Numbered from the stretch's first letter, positions 12,990 to 25,199 are shown. The stretch: 64,000 nucleotides of DNA from Pithys albifrons albifrons (GCF_047495875.1 NC_092474.1:8556501-8620500); one strand, 5' to 3'. Notes: generated from the letters alone by a model not told the origin. Program-made: numbers and translations.

Positions 12990-13260
12990 ATAAGATTGGA
13001 AGGTGTCCACATCAATCAATCACTTGTTGACAGATGACTGGAAGCCCCCACTGTGCCCGTGGACAGCTGACCAACTCTCGGCTTAACCTGGAGTCTAACA
13101 TTAGCCTGTTTGCTTCGTGTGGGTGGCTGCTGCGTTATGACCTTAATAGTCAATCAATCTTGCAACGAACAGTTTGTCTGGCAGAAACATTCATTATCCA
13201 TCCTATTCATGCATTGAAAAGCTTTATCTTCAAAAACTCTGCGTCACTTAGGGAGGAATA
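12990..13260. promoter_or_regulatory. Candidate conserved non-coding element with PBX/HOX- and MEIS-type sites
   Basis: ATCAATCAATCA at 13011-13022 contains the reverse complement of TGATTGAT, the PBX/HOX composite site. TGACAGAT, a MEIS-type site, follows at 13028-13035. A second TCAATCA core lies at 13150-13156. The block is AT-rich, keeps CpGs such as TGCGTTATG and GCAACGAAC, and ends sharply near 13260. The site set would suit a HOX/TALE-responsive enhancer. Binding and activity are not shown by the sequence. Confidence 0.4.
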
Positions 13261-13499
13261 ACAGAACCCAGAGCAAGCAAATAGGCACAGCCCCAGTTCC
13301 TAGGGGGACTCGGGATGTTGGGGCCAAGCTCCCACACCCACTGCAGCCCCAGACCCGGGGGCACTCAGGGCAGGGTTTGGCCTCCCTTTTATTCCTGGTA
13401 TCTATTCAGGCAGCTTAGAGGCTGCTGCTCTTGCACCAGCAACTGCTGGAATCCATGCCAAGAGGAAGACGAGGGGGAGAGATATAAAAGGACAACAAA

Positions 13500-13720
13500 C
13501 ACACATCAATTAAACCTTGCAAGCTGTTAGTCACACTAGTTAATAAGTTCTTTCTATCTGTAAAGTGCTCTTAGTGACAAATCCTTTAACTGGCACTCAG
13601 AGCGTTATTATGGCTTTCAAGATGCCTCTGTCTTTCATGTGCAGCTTCTAGTACACATGTGAGTGCTCCCCGTTGCGAAGTCTGTTTACACTAGTTGTGA
13701 GAAGACATCATCAAAGCAAA
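13500..13720. promoter_or_regulatory. Candidate conserved non-coding element
   Basis: Evenly AT-rich and free of simple repeats, with homeodomain-type cores (CTAGTTAATAAG near 13537, GCGTTATTATGG near 13602) and a TTTCATGTGCAGC stretch near 13633. It contrasts with GC-rich sequence from 13800 on. No frame of note. The call rests on texture and motif content. Confidence 0.3.
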
Positions 13721-14689
13721 CTGAAAGCAACACTAAATGCTTGAGAAAAACAGAATTTATTCACTGCTGCCTGCTCTGAAATTGCCTTTCCGTTAACAAA
13801 CCACTGCAAACCGCGGCAGCAGCAGGAGGTGCCGGGGAGCGGGGCTGGCACAGCAGCTTTCGGCCTCTCCGGGCACTGCCACCAGCACCCAGCCCCCAGC
13901 ACCAGGCAGGGACCCGAGCCCACTCTCCCGGGCTGCCACATGGCAGTCACACTCAGCAGTGAGGAGGCGGAGCTGTGCCTTCTGTGGCCAGGGGTGGTCT
14001 GTGTACCCAAGCTGTGCCCAGCACAGGACAAGGGCAGCCCCTGTGCCTGGGAACTGGGGCAATGCCTTGACAGCCACCTGCCATCACTCCTCTGGGCCTT
14101 CCCTGTGCCACAGGGCACCCAGAGGATGGTGCAGGCTTTCTCCAGGGAGCTAAAACCAGACAGAGCTTTGAGCAAAGTGAAGGAAGAAGAGGCACCACAT
14201 TCAGAAGAGATGGTCCCACCTTGCTAGCCACCCCACAGCAGCCAGCACATGGTGAATACCAGCAGATGCCCCATGGGCCAGGCTGCAGGAGCCCCTTCAT
14301 TACTGGCTGGTCCTTGTTCAGGAGAGGAGCGACAAGAAGGTGGCTCCAACAACAACTGCAGTACACAAAACCTGACCAACATCTCAGGAGAGCAGTATGG
14401 GACATGCAACAGTGGGTGAATGCACCATCACTGGGGAGCCCGGGGACCCCTGCCTGGGGCCAGCAGCTGCACAGACCACAGCCATGGGACATTGTAGGGA
14501 AACCATCTTCTCCTTACTCAAAGTCAAACCAATTAGGGCCCTGCAATGCTAGATTAGAAAAGAGACAGTTAATTGGAGAGCATCCATAATCCTTCACACT
14601 CAGGCTGCCAGAGCAGCCGCAAGTCAGCAAGGCTTGCCCGGACTGACTGAACAGTAACTCCTGTGAAGAAGCAAGTTATGTTTCTACAA
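13721..14689. other. GC-rich non-coding stretch
   Basis: The 13800-13980 part is the more CpG-rich section but falls short of a CpG island. Frames of up to 179 codons (13953-14492, -) are Cys/Trp/Gly-rich and lack any known domain. An AT-richer patch at 14510-14600 contains AATTAG and AATTGG cores. Confidence 0.5.
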
Positions 14690-14790
14690 ACTCTCTTCCA
14701 TGCAAACTAAGCTATTAATCACCTTAATAAACATTAATGTGTAATAATGGTCATTCATTAAGTTCAGGAAATACAGGCCCCAAAGGATTG
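14690..14790. promoter_or_regulatory. Candidate homeodomain-site cluster
   Basis: In about 100 bases there are at least five TAAT/ATTA cores: TATTAATCACC, CTTAATAAAC, CATTAATGTG, GTAATAATGG and CATTAAG. The block is far more AT-rich than its flanks. Homeodomain binding is inferred from core density alone. Confidence 0.3.
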
Positions 14791-17639
14791 ATTTCATGGT
14801 TTCAGTACCTGGGGTGCTCACAACACAGCACCTGTGCTCCCTGTGCACAGCAGGTTCTGGGCCGGCGGCTGCCTGTGCCATGCTGCTCACCCAGCACCCA
14901 GCAGCAGCACAGCCTTGCTCCAGGAGCAGGCAGCAAGAGCCAGTACTGCCATATTATGACCTTCTGGGTGTGCAGAGAGAACAGCCTGCTCTGCCAGCCA
15001 TCGCAGCTCCCTGTGTGCTGAGTGTTCAGTGCCTCGCTCCACCCGGTGCCCATCTATGCAGCTCCTCTGGCAGTGTGGCCCAGCATGGAGGGGGCCATGC
15101 CACTGGGGAGCAGAGTGGCAGCAGCAGCATTTAGGGGGTCACCAGGCTATCAGTTGCAGGTGATGGCGTTAGATCTGCTGCCCCAGAAGGTCCTCAGTGC
15201 AGCCTCCGGCTGGCTCAGAGCTTCACGGACGGTGTCAAGTGGCAAGTTTCTGGATTCTGACCTTGTTGGAATTTGCTGCTGGTGGGGACACACCAGTCCA
15301 TAAAGTTCCCATTAGTGTAAAAGCAGATGTAAGCACTTTGCTGGCAGAGCTCAGCAGCAGGGAAGCCTGCAGTTGATCAGTTCTGCCTCACTGGTCATTG
15401 CAGTCAACAGGAATTACTGCAGAGAGTTCCTGTGCCCCTGTCCCAAAGCCCACTCCTCCCAAAAGGATGGTTTAAACAAGCCAGCCAAGCTCAGGCACCG
15501 CTCCAGGATAACGTGGTAAATCAGTATGATGTGTGCTGAGGAGAGCTGGTCCCAGCCAAGAACAGCCAGAAGGAAAGCAGTGTGGATTTGTTACTGTAAA
15601 GAACAAATCTAACCATGGGGACTTGTCGCTGCTGCTCCCACGAGGAGCCTGTGACTCCAGGGCCTTTCTGCTGAGTGACACAGTGCAAGACTGAGGGGCA
15701 CACGAGTGACAGCTGGGACTGGCCTTTGCTACCAGCTCCCACAAGGACACCTGCACCCCTGGGTTGTCACAGCCAGAGAGCAGCACCTGCCCCTTCCCAC
15801 AGCACCAAAGAGACAAGGGGATGACCAAGCCCCCAGATGCCACTCTGGGCTGGGAACCTGAGTGCGGCCCCCCAGTCCCCTATGGTGTTTGTGGGCCACA
15901 GTGCTCAGTCCTAGGGAGGGAAAAAGGCAGCAGTAGAGGCCACGGTGCCTGCTGTGGCCAGTGGAGTGGGATTACCCGTCCTATGGGTGCCAGGGCGGGC
16001 AGCGCGCCCTCCTCCCCCCTCCTGTGCTTCTCTCCACCGCCTTGCACTGAGAACTGGCACCAGCTGACCTGGTTTCAGCCAGTTTGCCTTCATGATTAAC
16101 ACTCTCCAGGCCCATGCTCACTCTGTTATTCTCACCAAATTAAAGAGCAGTCCTGGATCCTCGTTAGATTTGCTCACATTTGAGCAGTGTCATGTGGTCA
16201 GTAGCCCATGGCAATACACTAAATTAAAGGCCTAATGCAGAATCCACCTACGAGCCTGACAACTAATGAATCGAGGGCTTCAGGCCCCAGAGGAGCTGTG
16301 CTGGGATGAAGCCACTTCACACCGAGCCAGAGCAGAAGTGCAGTCCCTGGGCTGTCATTCAGAAATAAAGAGTTGTTTAATTTTATTCACCACAGGACAC
16401 AGAAACAACAGCATCTCTGTAACTAATGCTGGTTTACCGGGGAGCCAGGCAGCAAGAAGCCCTCTCAGCACAGGTCCCCAGGGCACGGCAGCTCCCACCC
16501 GCGCACCAGACGTGCTGCAAATGAACTCAGGCTTGGGTTTGATGGACCGGGTGTGAGTGCCCAGCAGGGGCACGCTGACTTTCTCACGTTTGGTCAAAAT
16601 GAATACCTCCACCCATCCCTCCAAACCATGCTGGTGCTTCAGACTGCACAGCTCAGCCCCCTCATGAGCCCCCAGCTCTTCTTCTGTGCTCTGAAGGGCC
16701 CAGGAGAGCACAGCTGCCCACCCCGCAGCACCCAGCCCTCATGATAGGTGCGGATGTCCACAGGCACTGGCCAACAGCCACTGGCCTATACACAAGAACC
16801 ACAGAGACTGTGGCTCCCACACTGTGCTGTTAGCCCCCTCTCCCCATGCCCAGCAAGCACTGGATGTAAGCTCTGGGGCCAGTGCCCCAGCCATCAGTTT
16901 TGCCCTGAAGCATCTCAAGATGGAGCTGGAGCTTGGAAAGGTTCAGCCTGTTGCATCAGAGAGTTCCAGCCCTGCAAAGGTCAGGACTCTTTTGGCAAGA
17001 AACTGTTTTCTGAAGCCTTCCCCTTGCCCAGGTCCCTGCTCTCGGCCACAGGTTTGCACACCCATGCACACACACTCCTCCCTCATCTACACACCCCCCT
17101 CGTGTACACACACCTTATGAACATACACATGCACTCCACTCCAGTGTTCATGACAGGAGACACACAATGCCACACTGCTGCTCAGAGGCAGCACACATGT
17201 GCCACAAATGGTGCCATGGCTGTGCAGCACTGCTGAGGCACAGTGAGCTGAGAGGATTGTAATGTCAGGGTCAGGGGCACTTGTTCAGTCCCCCTCCCAG
17301 TGAACAGCCAAGTGAGCCCAGGGCAAAACCAGTGGTGGTGGACACCTCCTCTTCCTGGCTGACCCTTTGGTCCCCACTGCACACCAGCCTGGACCTCTGT
17401 GGAGCCCCACAGGCAGACAGCCTTGGGACAGCAGCGTCCCCAGAGCCCTGCTCAGCTGCAGCTGCTGCTCCTCTGGAAGGGGGACACCAGGGAGCAGCCA
17501 TGGTTGGACCCAGCTGTTTGCCAAGTGCTGAGCAGTTGCTGATGTCCAGGGATGCACACATGGGTGGCTGTGCTTCAGGCTCCTCTCTGACAACAGCCTC
17601 TGTCTGTATGACACACGTGTGCACATACGGGCCCAGGAA
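14791..17639. other. C/A-rich non-coding stretch
   Basis: No exon, RNA gene or mobile element was recognised. A moderately AT-rich patch at 16110-16270 may be regulatory. A CA-rich, degenerate simple-sequence stretch runs from about 17055 to 17135. All open frames look like chance, being low-complexity in Pro, Ser, Gln and Cys. Confidence 0.55.
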
Positions 17640-17960
17640 AACTTTGGACCTAAATGCTGTCAACACTTGGACAACATTGTTGTTATACCAGTTAATAATT
17701 TGTTGTGTTGCTACTTAATTGGGAATCAATACAGTGCTTATGTTTAATTACATTTCCCAGTCGGTCTGTTTTTCTCTCTACAGAAATTAGAGACTTTGTA
17801 TTTAGGATTCGGAGAGCACCGAGACTGCCCTAGGAGAAAGAGCCACTTACAGAAACAGACAAGTTAGCAGGATTGTTACTAACTATAAACTACTCACCCA
17901 AAGAAAGGTCAGTACCACACTTAACCCTTTCTCATCTGCCAATTATTCAGCTCATCCAAC
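17640..17960. promoter_or_regulatory. Candidate conserved non-coding element
   Basis: A long AT-rich block with SOX-like ACATTGTTG near 17672, homeodomain cores (CAGTTAATAATT, TACTTAATTGG, GTTTAATTACA), a pyrimidine-rich stretch (TTTTTCTCTCTACAG ending near 17783) and retained CpGs (GGATTCGG, CACCGAG). The pyrimidine tract plus ACAG would be a good + strand splice acceptor, but the sequence after it has no long open frame or matching donor that I trust. I favour a regulatory element. Confidence 0.35.
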
Positions 17961-18006
17961 AAAATAATGAACAAGTATTCACACAAGTGTTTGTGCACAC
18001 ACACAT

Positions 18007-18036
18007 GTGTGTGATCAGGTGTGTGATCAGGTGTGT
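18007..18036. repeat. 12-bp tandem repeat next to a CA/TG palindrome
   Basis: GTGTGTGATCAG occurs twice in tandem (18007-18018, 18019-18030) and a third partial unit follows. Just to the left, CACACACACATGTGTGTG forms an alternating purine/pyrimidine palindrome. This is a small microsatellite-type locus and is likely to vary in length. Confidence 0.8.
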
Positions 18037-19099
18037 CTGGCATAGCTGAAGGAAGCCCCATGACAAAAATTTTTGCAAAATCCAGACAGGGTAACTCAGT
18101 GCACAAGTGACTGACAAATCCTCTCCTCTGGCAGCAGCGTCTCATCACCAAGGGAAGGGGCAGCTGCCCACCATGACTCCCTCCAGGTACCGAGGAGTTG
18201 CCAGCTGCATGCAGTGGCACTGCTGGGGGCAGAGATGCAGGTTGGAGCAGGGGATGAATGTAGGGATATAAATAACAATGTCCTGCACTGTCTCAGAGGT
18301 AGCTGTGTGGGAACCCTTGCAATTACATGCTTGTAAATGGCAACCTTTACATGTGCTTGACTCATGACATGTTTGCACTCTTCATCTCTGGAGGGCTCCC
18401 AGGGTTGCTCAGTGGAGCTGCCTCCCACTATCATGCTGATACCCCTGCTGCCTCACCAAGGCCACCTAACCAGGACACATGGCACTGGGGTATCTCACCT
18501 CCTCTGTGCCCACCCCTCATGCCTCTGCTCCAGCTGGGAGCCCAGGCAAGCCCTCTGGCCAGGTGTGCCATCATCCACTGTGTCTTTCAGATGGACACAG
18601 TCATGGACCAGAGCCTCCCTCCTCATCTCCAAAGCATAGGCAGACCCATGGTTCAAGAAGAAAGCAAGGTGTTGCCTGTTTGGGCTGGTCTGTAATGCTC
18701 CAGCACAGCCCTATGAGGAGCTGCCCCAGAAAGCACCACACTGCAAACACAGGACACCCAAATCCTTGCCCTTTAGGAGATAGAAGAATGCTCCCAGTGA
18801 CCCTCTGAAATACCATAATGGGCACTCTCCCAGCACGTGGCTGGGTGGTGCAGATGGGAGCAGCCAGCCAGGACGGGGAAGGGAGGAGGGTGACAAACAC
18901 GGTGACAGGACCAGCCAGGCACGGGGATCACTCCCCTCTCCTCTCTGCAGCTGGGATCAATCCATCCACCCATCCCAGTACATGAGGACGGTGGAGCAGG
19001 GAGGAGCACTTAAGGCTGAGATCTGTTTATTTGATGCCAGTGCACAGCTCACCCTTCCCTCATTTCTCCATCTGGACGAGGCATGACAACTTCTCTAAA
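18037..19099. other. C-rich non-coding stretch
   Basis: Frames at 18096-18434 (-) and 18327-18695 (+) overlap in sense and antisense and lack domains. No repeat family or splice-supported exon was seen. Confidence 0.5.
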
Positions 19100-19640
19100 G
19101 CCATCTTTTCATCCCTAAATCAAGAGCTGAATTTTAGCATTATTTTTTTTCCTAGACAGTCTTCAATCTCATTAATTTTAAGACACTCCAAGCTCTCTTT
19201 AGCAGTCCCTAACATAATTCTCCTCCTAACTTAAGATACACGATACTAGATAGAAGTAGCCAATCCCATTTATAATTGTATATATGACCAGCAATTCAAA
19301 TTCACTTCTCTTGATTTAATGCCCTATTTGTATTCTATCAATAAATGGAGTTCTCAGGACCATACTTAAATGGAAACAGCACTATGCTCTGATAGCCAAA
19401 GCCAGCAAAAAAATTTCATCACTGAACCAAAATGTCTTGTAGTATATGATTCCTTGACTTATTGTTCTCTCCTCTTCACTGCACTTGAATATTAACTGTT
19501 GTATTAATAGCTCACTCTTAATTATCCATGAGTAATGTACTACAACCAGAAAATTAATGGAGGGAAGCACCACAAAAATGGAAAAGAATTCTCCCTATCC
19601 CAAATACATTTTCAAGCAGACTGTGAGAGGAAAGAGATCT
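19100..19640. other. AT-rich block, regulatory element or decayed repeat
   Basis: The longest AT-rich stretch in the left half of the window. It has scattered ATTA cores but no clear motif grouping and no retained CpG cluster. It could be a conserved element or an old transposon too decayed to name. Comparison with other birds would decide. Confidence 0.3.
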
Positions 19641-20209
19641 CTGCCTTGAATACAGCCATAGAAGAGGCTAGTGTTCAGGAGGGTCCATCACTGAACCCCT
19701 GTGATGGGTGCTTGTCCCGCTGCATCCTCTTTGCCACAGGAGGGAGGTTACAAGCAGCGGTCCAATAATGCTCCCAGAGAGCTGGGGTGGTCTGGAGAGG
19801 GCCAGCAAGGCCAGCCAGTAACTTGGTCCTGCAGCCCAAGATGAAGGAGACGAGTCTGACCAGACTGAGAAATTTTCAATTGTTAAGGAAGACTTTACCA
19901 TAAACACATAATTCAGCTCCAGACTTCACTGCAGCAGGAATCTGAACTTGAAAAGGCTGACAAAGGACAGGGTGTTTCTATGGATAACATGGATTCTGAG
20001 AGCTAACCGTTACAGCTGACAGACACCCGAGAGGGAGGACCTCTCGTCTCTGCCAGGACATTTCCCCTCCCCAGGACCCTGCAGGAAAGTGCTGCCCCAC
20101 GATGCCATGAGACAGTGTCCCTGCAAGGAGCTGAGACCGGGGACAGTGCCATCATGGCTCCTGCAAGGAGCTGCACAGGCAGGGCCACGCAGCATCCACC
20201 TCCACGGGT

Positions 20210-20430
20210 GTGATCCCAGGGCTCCTCAGAACAGTGGAATGGTGAGGTGCCTAATTAAATATGTGCCTCCCAGTGCTGGAGCCCTGCAGCAGCCATGAAT
20301 TATGCAGCGGCTCACTTACATGTCAGCAGGATCACAATATTGATGAGCTATCCTGGGTGTAATCTGATAAAAAACAAAATAAACTCAGCAAAAATTGAGT
20401 GTAATATGATCCTTTCCTTTCAATAAACCA
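20210..20430. promoter_or_regulatory. Candidate conserved non-coding element
   Basis: Contains CTAATTAAAT near 20250, ATGAATTATGCAGCGG near 20296, ACAATATTGATGAG near 20334 (a SOX-like core) and a TAATCTGATAAAAAACAAAATAAAC-type AT tract. It is bordered by C-rich sequence on both sides. No coding evidence. The function is inferred. Confidence 0.35.
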
Positions 20431-22089
20431 CTTGCAGCTCAACACTGGGAATGTTTCCTCAGGCTCCCTGCTCACCTCAGGCAGCCCAGCCCAGCCCAGC
20501 GGTTCCTCAATAAGGCCTCGGAGCAGCAGCGGCACCAGCAGAATTCACCTACACCTGCGAGGAGACTGCCATGCTTTATGGAATCAGAAACTGGTGCACT
20601 CCACAGCACCAGTGCATTCCACAAAGTCTGCGTTTCAGCATTTAGATTAATATTGAAGACAGAGAGGAAGAAGTTGCCATGTCTCACACTGACTCCCTCC
20701 TCTCTGTCTGAGCCAATGACGGATGACAGAGCACAACTCCCACTCGGAAAGGCTTTCCAGTGCTCACACAGACCCAGGTCCGACTCTGGCTCCCATGACA
20801 AGCCAACTGCTTTATAATCCTGTCCTGGATGCTTTCTGTACCCTGGGAACAGCCAGCTATGCAGGCTCCCACTCTCAGCCAAAACACATCCCACAAGAAA
20901 CACCTCAAGGAACGGGGAGATGCTTTTGGCTACATTTGGTCACTGGACCCACACAGAAGGTTGAGGGCTGCAAGATGAGGACAGAGGACACTGCTCCCTG
21001 CCCCAGCACTTACCCACTGTAGCAGGGACTGGTTCTGTTCACCCTGAATTCAGTGAGAACTTCAGAGAGCCCAAAGGGAGGCACTGCCCACCTGCACAGC
21101 TGCTCACAGAGCACCCCCATTCTACACAGAGGCAGAGGTGATAAACGGCAAGCAAAGTGACTGTCCCCACCTTGAGGACATGCACCAGACCCTCCTCAGC
21201 AGTCTCAATCACAGTGTCCCTGTCCCATCAGCTGCAGGGACATAAGGAGGGCGATCACTTCATTGACAAGAAACAAGCAGCAGATGAAGACATGGAAGTT
21301 ACACAGACTCCAGAGCCTGCTGGACACTGCCAGGGGCTGGGGGCCCTGTGGCTTCCCATAAACCCCTCCCAGCAGAAGAGGTGACCATGAGAGGCTTGTT
21401 TGACGTTCTTCTGAGGGACATTCACAAGAACATCCATCTAGTTTGAGCACAAGAACAAAACTTTGAAAGCAGAGCACTGCTGGTTTTCTTTTAAAATAAT
21501 ATTTCAAATCCATAGTGATGTAAAGAGAGAAGAACACAAAGACTGAGAAAGACAAACTGGGGATCTGCCCAAAGTAGCCAAGAAATGGCAGAAAAAGATC
21601 AGTAAAAGTAATTACTTCGATGAATGCAATAACCTCAGTATCTAAATGAGCACCCAGCTCCCAGCTCTGCTGCCCCCGTCTCCCTAGACCACTCTCTAGC
21701 CCATGGGAGGACATTAGCAGGGTGAACCTCAGCTGGAATCCACCCCAAGAATGGAGGATGACAACACCACACAGTCAGCACCATGTGCTGAGCCAACTAT
21801 AGGGAGCCCCAGGCTCTCCACAGCCACAAGCTCCTCCAGTTCCTGACATTGCATGAGGGGTCTAGATCCAGCCAGGTCCTTCTTTCCCCAAAGGCTACTC
21901 TCTCCTCATGCCCTGGGGGTCTACACTGGCCCGGCAGGTGCAGCTGTGGGGGCTCGAGCTGGCCCAGCACCATGCAAGGGTCTCCAGCCTCACTGATAAG
22001 CCTACAGGGAGGGACAGGAATGTTGCTGCCTGGAGATACCTCATTTCACAGATGTGTCTGTGTCCTGCACAAGAGAGAAACTTTCAGAG
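20431..22089. other. Non-coding stretch
   Basis: Mixed composition. The AT-richer part at 21460-21650 may be a weak regulatory block. A strong minus-strand donor-like TGG/GTAAGTG lies near 21012 but has no trusted exon beside it. The frame at 21205-21714 (-, 169 codons) has no domain I recognise, and most of its hydrophobic stretch comes from the AT-rich patch. Confidence 0.45.
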
Positions 22090-23100
22090 TTTTCTGCTTT
22101 TCAAATATTTTAATGCAAGCCATTTGGTGTCATAGTTTGAAAAAATGGGTACCAGCACAAGCTACATATGTATGAGCCACTGTCTCTCTATTAGTGTAAA
22201 TACAAGAAGCAGAAAAGTACAGTCTAACTCCTAATCCATATGGTTATTCTAAATAGATTGCATGGTCTTAAACTTTGGCTTATTAGACTGGATCTTACAT
22301 ATGGAAAGAATTAAAATGCTGGATTTACAGTGCAGGCTAATCAGAACATGTTTAACTTACAATGGCCCAGCAAGCCCAGAGGGTTCCAGCTCCCAGACAC
22401 CTGGCGCAGAGGTCGATCCTGCTCACACAACGAGAACTTCCCCAAAGGCTGGCGTTGTGAGGCTGCACTGTGGTGCAGGGCCTGGCAGGATCCAGCCTCC
22501 AGCACTCCAACAGAGCAGGCTGCAAGGAGGAAATACCTCATTTCCCATCAACTAGTCCATGCAAGCAGAGACAATAAGGCCAAGTGTGTGCTGAAGGCAG
22601 CACTCTGTGTTGCAATGCTGGCCAGCATGGGCTTCGCTGCTCTGACTCTTCCTATCTGAAAAAGCCATCAGCCTGCCTGCTCCTTCACTTAGAGTAAAAG
22701 GTCACTTCAGGGCTTTTAGGGTGTTTTTTTCACACAAAAGAATTATCTCAATTTTTTAAAAATACTTTGCCCTGAGATCACAAAAGCTGTTAAAAGTAAG
22801 GCATGATATCACTGTTAACGAAGCTGGAACTCACAGGAAGGTGGATATACATTATGTACTTTTGCTAACTCATTTCTGGACAAGGCCAGACTCATCCTGG
22901 GCATTTCAATACCTGCATTTCCACCACCACAGATGTAAATGCACTGAACGCACCCACCAGACACTCTTTTTGCAGCAGTTCAAGCCTTACCCCCTTTGTT
23001 TTCACATGGATTTATTTCACTGATGTTGTTTCCATATGAGTCAGTTGCCTTTTTATTGCTCCTCTACATACAGCTTTCTCAAAGTTGCTGAATTTCTAGA
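22090..23100. promoter_or_regulatory. Two AT-rich candidate elements split by a GC-richer gap
   Basis: The patches at 22090-22350 and 22690-23100 are AT-rich and motif-dense. The first has octamer-like AATGCAAGC, CTAATCC-type and CTAATCAG cores. The second has GTTAACGAAG, TTACATT-like cores and two AATAAA sequences in minus orientation (near 23008 and 23052). The gap at 22370-22680 is C-rich and plain. Regulatory elements are the first guess; an untranslated exon of a minus transcript is also possible. Confidence 0.3.
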
Positions 23101-23746
23101 CTTGGAGCTGTGACAAAAGAACACACTGACTTCCCCTTCCACACCACTCTGCTCCCACCACTGACACCTCCCCACAGGGAACAGTTCACATGTCTCAAGT
23201 TCACTTGTTTTCCCAGTGTTGCTTTTTTCCTATGAAAAGCTAAATTGTCTGATTACGAGCACATCTTTAAGTAAAAGGCTGCAGAAGAAGCATTCTGCTT
23301 CAGCTTCAACCCGGCTCCCTTTCCAAAGCTACATTTCCTTCAACTTTTGCATGAAAGGAAACTGTTTGTCCCCAGTCTGCACAAACGGGCACTCCTGAAA
23401 CACCTCAGCCAGGCTGTCAGAAAACATCGTGGGCTTCATGGTGAGGTATTAACAGCTGATGGGAAAAAATCCATCTTAACCACCTGCCTGACACACACAT
23501 CACGTGGGCTGAGGAAAAGCAGGGAAACTTCAGACCAATGGGTCACTACTTGCAAGCTCAGTACAAATGCACAGAGCCACTGGGCTTGGAAGAGCTGCTC
23601 TGCTCATACTGGAGGCTCTGCTGCAGCACCACAGAGCTTGAGGTCTGAGGAGAAGAGAGGAATGAGGAAGTTTCCACTGAGCACCCTTTACCTTGGTGCT
23701 CTGGAACATGCCTGCCACATGAGGTTATTATCACCATCCTATTTTT

Positions 23747-23770
23747 AAAATAAATAAATAAATAAAAATA
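23747..23770. repeat. (AAAT)n microsatellite
   Basis: About five units of AAAT/TAAA in a row with one imperfect unit at the right end. No mobile element body was recognised on either side that would make it a tail. Confidence 0.85.
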
Positions 23771-25020
23771 TGTGGCTGCTATTCCCTGGCATTGCTTTGC
23801 TAGGGGACAAAATTCAGACTGTTCAGAAGTGTCACTGGGGAAATCTTCTTAAAACTGTGTGGTTTTTTTCATTACTTTAACCACACTGAGGTAAAACTGG
23901 CCAGCCAGACAGTCCAAAAGGAACAGGAGAGGGTGCTGAGCAAAATATTGTCATTGATGTCACATGCATCCACAGCTCACCTGTGCTACGGCACAGCTCC
24001 AGCCCCAGTGCATTTGGGGTCTGGTTTTAATCACCACATCTGACAGCTACAGAAAACATCTGGAAACAGCACAGGGTGAAGGGAAGCTCCAAGGCAGAGT
24101 CACACTGGCAGGACCAGGGTCATCATGCCCTGCCTATGCTGCAGCCAGAAAACCACACTGAAAACCACACTGACCACAGCAGAAACCACCCGGCTCCTCC
24201 CCACAGGTCTCACAGCTCAGGAACTCCCACCCCAGGGACCAGGGGCAGACCTTGCCTGGAGCTGCCTCACCACAGGGAGGGTGACCAACATGAACCAGTA
24301 TAAATCCAGCAAAGGAGATGTGGCTTGGAGAACTGGCACCCAGCCATGTCTCCAGCCCTCCTGGGCTCTCTGATCTGCCTCTGACTCTCTGCTGGCCCAG
24401 ATGACAAACCCCAGACTCAGTCCCACACCAACCCCAGGGCTGGGTCCACATTATGATGCAACACTCAAGCTTCACTTTGTGTGCTGAAGCCAATGCAATG
24501 CCATCCTGCACTCAACATCACTGATCAACAACATTCCCCTTCCTGGAGTGCACCTTGGGGTCTGTGCAGAGCAGGAGGGAGAGTGTTTGAACAGCACAGG
24601 TGACACCTTAACAATTACATCAAGTGGCAAGTTAGTTATTAGTCCCCTTAACTGCCAGGAAACATCAGCTCCAGAGACCCAAGCGAGCATTCAGTGTCTT
24701 CTCAATTCTCTGGTGCCAAGACAAGTGATGCACGCTGACAAGCCAGAGGCAGCTGAGGAGCAGGATCACATCCCCCAGCCCACCCCTGCCCCTTCCTGCT
24801 CCCAACCCTGGCACAGGCCAGGGGTCACAGCCTGGGCTCACAGAAGGCCACATGATGGGCATCCAGCAGGCACTTGTAATCAGGAACAGAAGCCCTCCAT
24901 GGAGCTGCAGGGGCTTGGCTGTGGGAGCAGCAGCCGCGCTGGCAGCACTCAGACACAGGGCAACTACCAGTCAGGTCCCAAGAGCACAGTTTCCCCACAT
25001 GGTCCACACTGCCGGCCACA
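23771..25020. other. C/A-rich non-coding stretch with a RUNX-site cluster
   Basis: Strongly A+C-biased on the + strand: the line 24181-24240 has 28 C, 15 A, 11 G and 6 T. Three exact RUNX cores read on the minus strand as TGTGGTT or TGTGGTC lie at 24151-24157, 24163-24169 and 24172-24178. The first two are part of a perfect 12-bp tandem repeat, AAAACCACACTG (24149-24172). A weaker fourth core is at 24184-24190. No gene is supported. Confidence 0.45.
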
Positions 25021-25037
25021 ACACCAGAGCACCTTAC

Positions 25038-25064
25038 CTGTGCTGAAACCATCATAAGATTCCA
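25038..25064 (-). other. Candidate 27-nt microexon, minus strand
   Basis: On the minus strand a pyrimidine-rich tract ending CATCTTTTGACAG precedes 27 bases, which are followed by a near-ideal donor (CACAG/GTAAGG). The length is a multiple of three, as is common for regulated neuronal microexons. In the frame that takes one base from the previous exon it reads ESYDGFST between split codons; a second open frame reads WNLMMVSAQ; the third has a stop. I do not recognise either peptide. A chance acceptor/donor pair is a serious alternative, because a donor this good is expected a few times in 64 kb. Confidence 0.25.
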
Positions 25065-25199
25065 CTGTCAAAAGATGCAGAGGAACTTGGAAAAGCTACA
25101 GATGAATAACCCTGCTCAAGCCACCCCCTTGGTACCAAGAGCAGTTCTGCAAAAACACACTTCACTGTGGCCTAACAGGTTCTTCCTCTCTCCAGTCTC

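Noticed and set aside
17770..17790. Splice acceptor on + after TTTTTCTCTCTACAG
   Set aside because: No open frame or donor follows, and the compositional bias points to minus-strand transcription.
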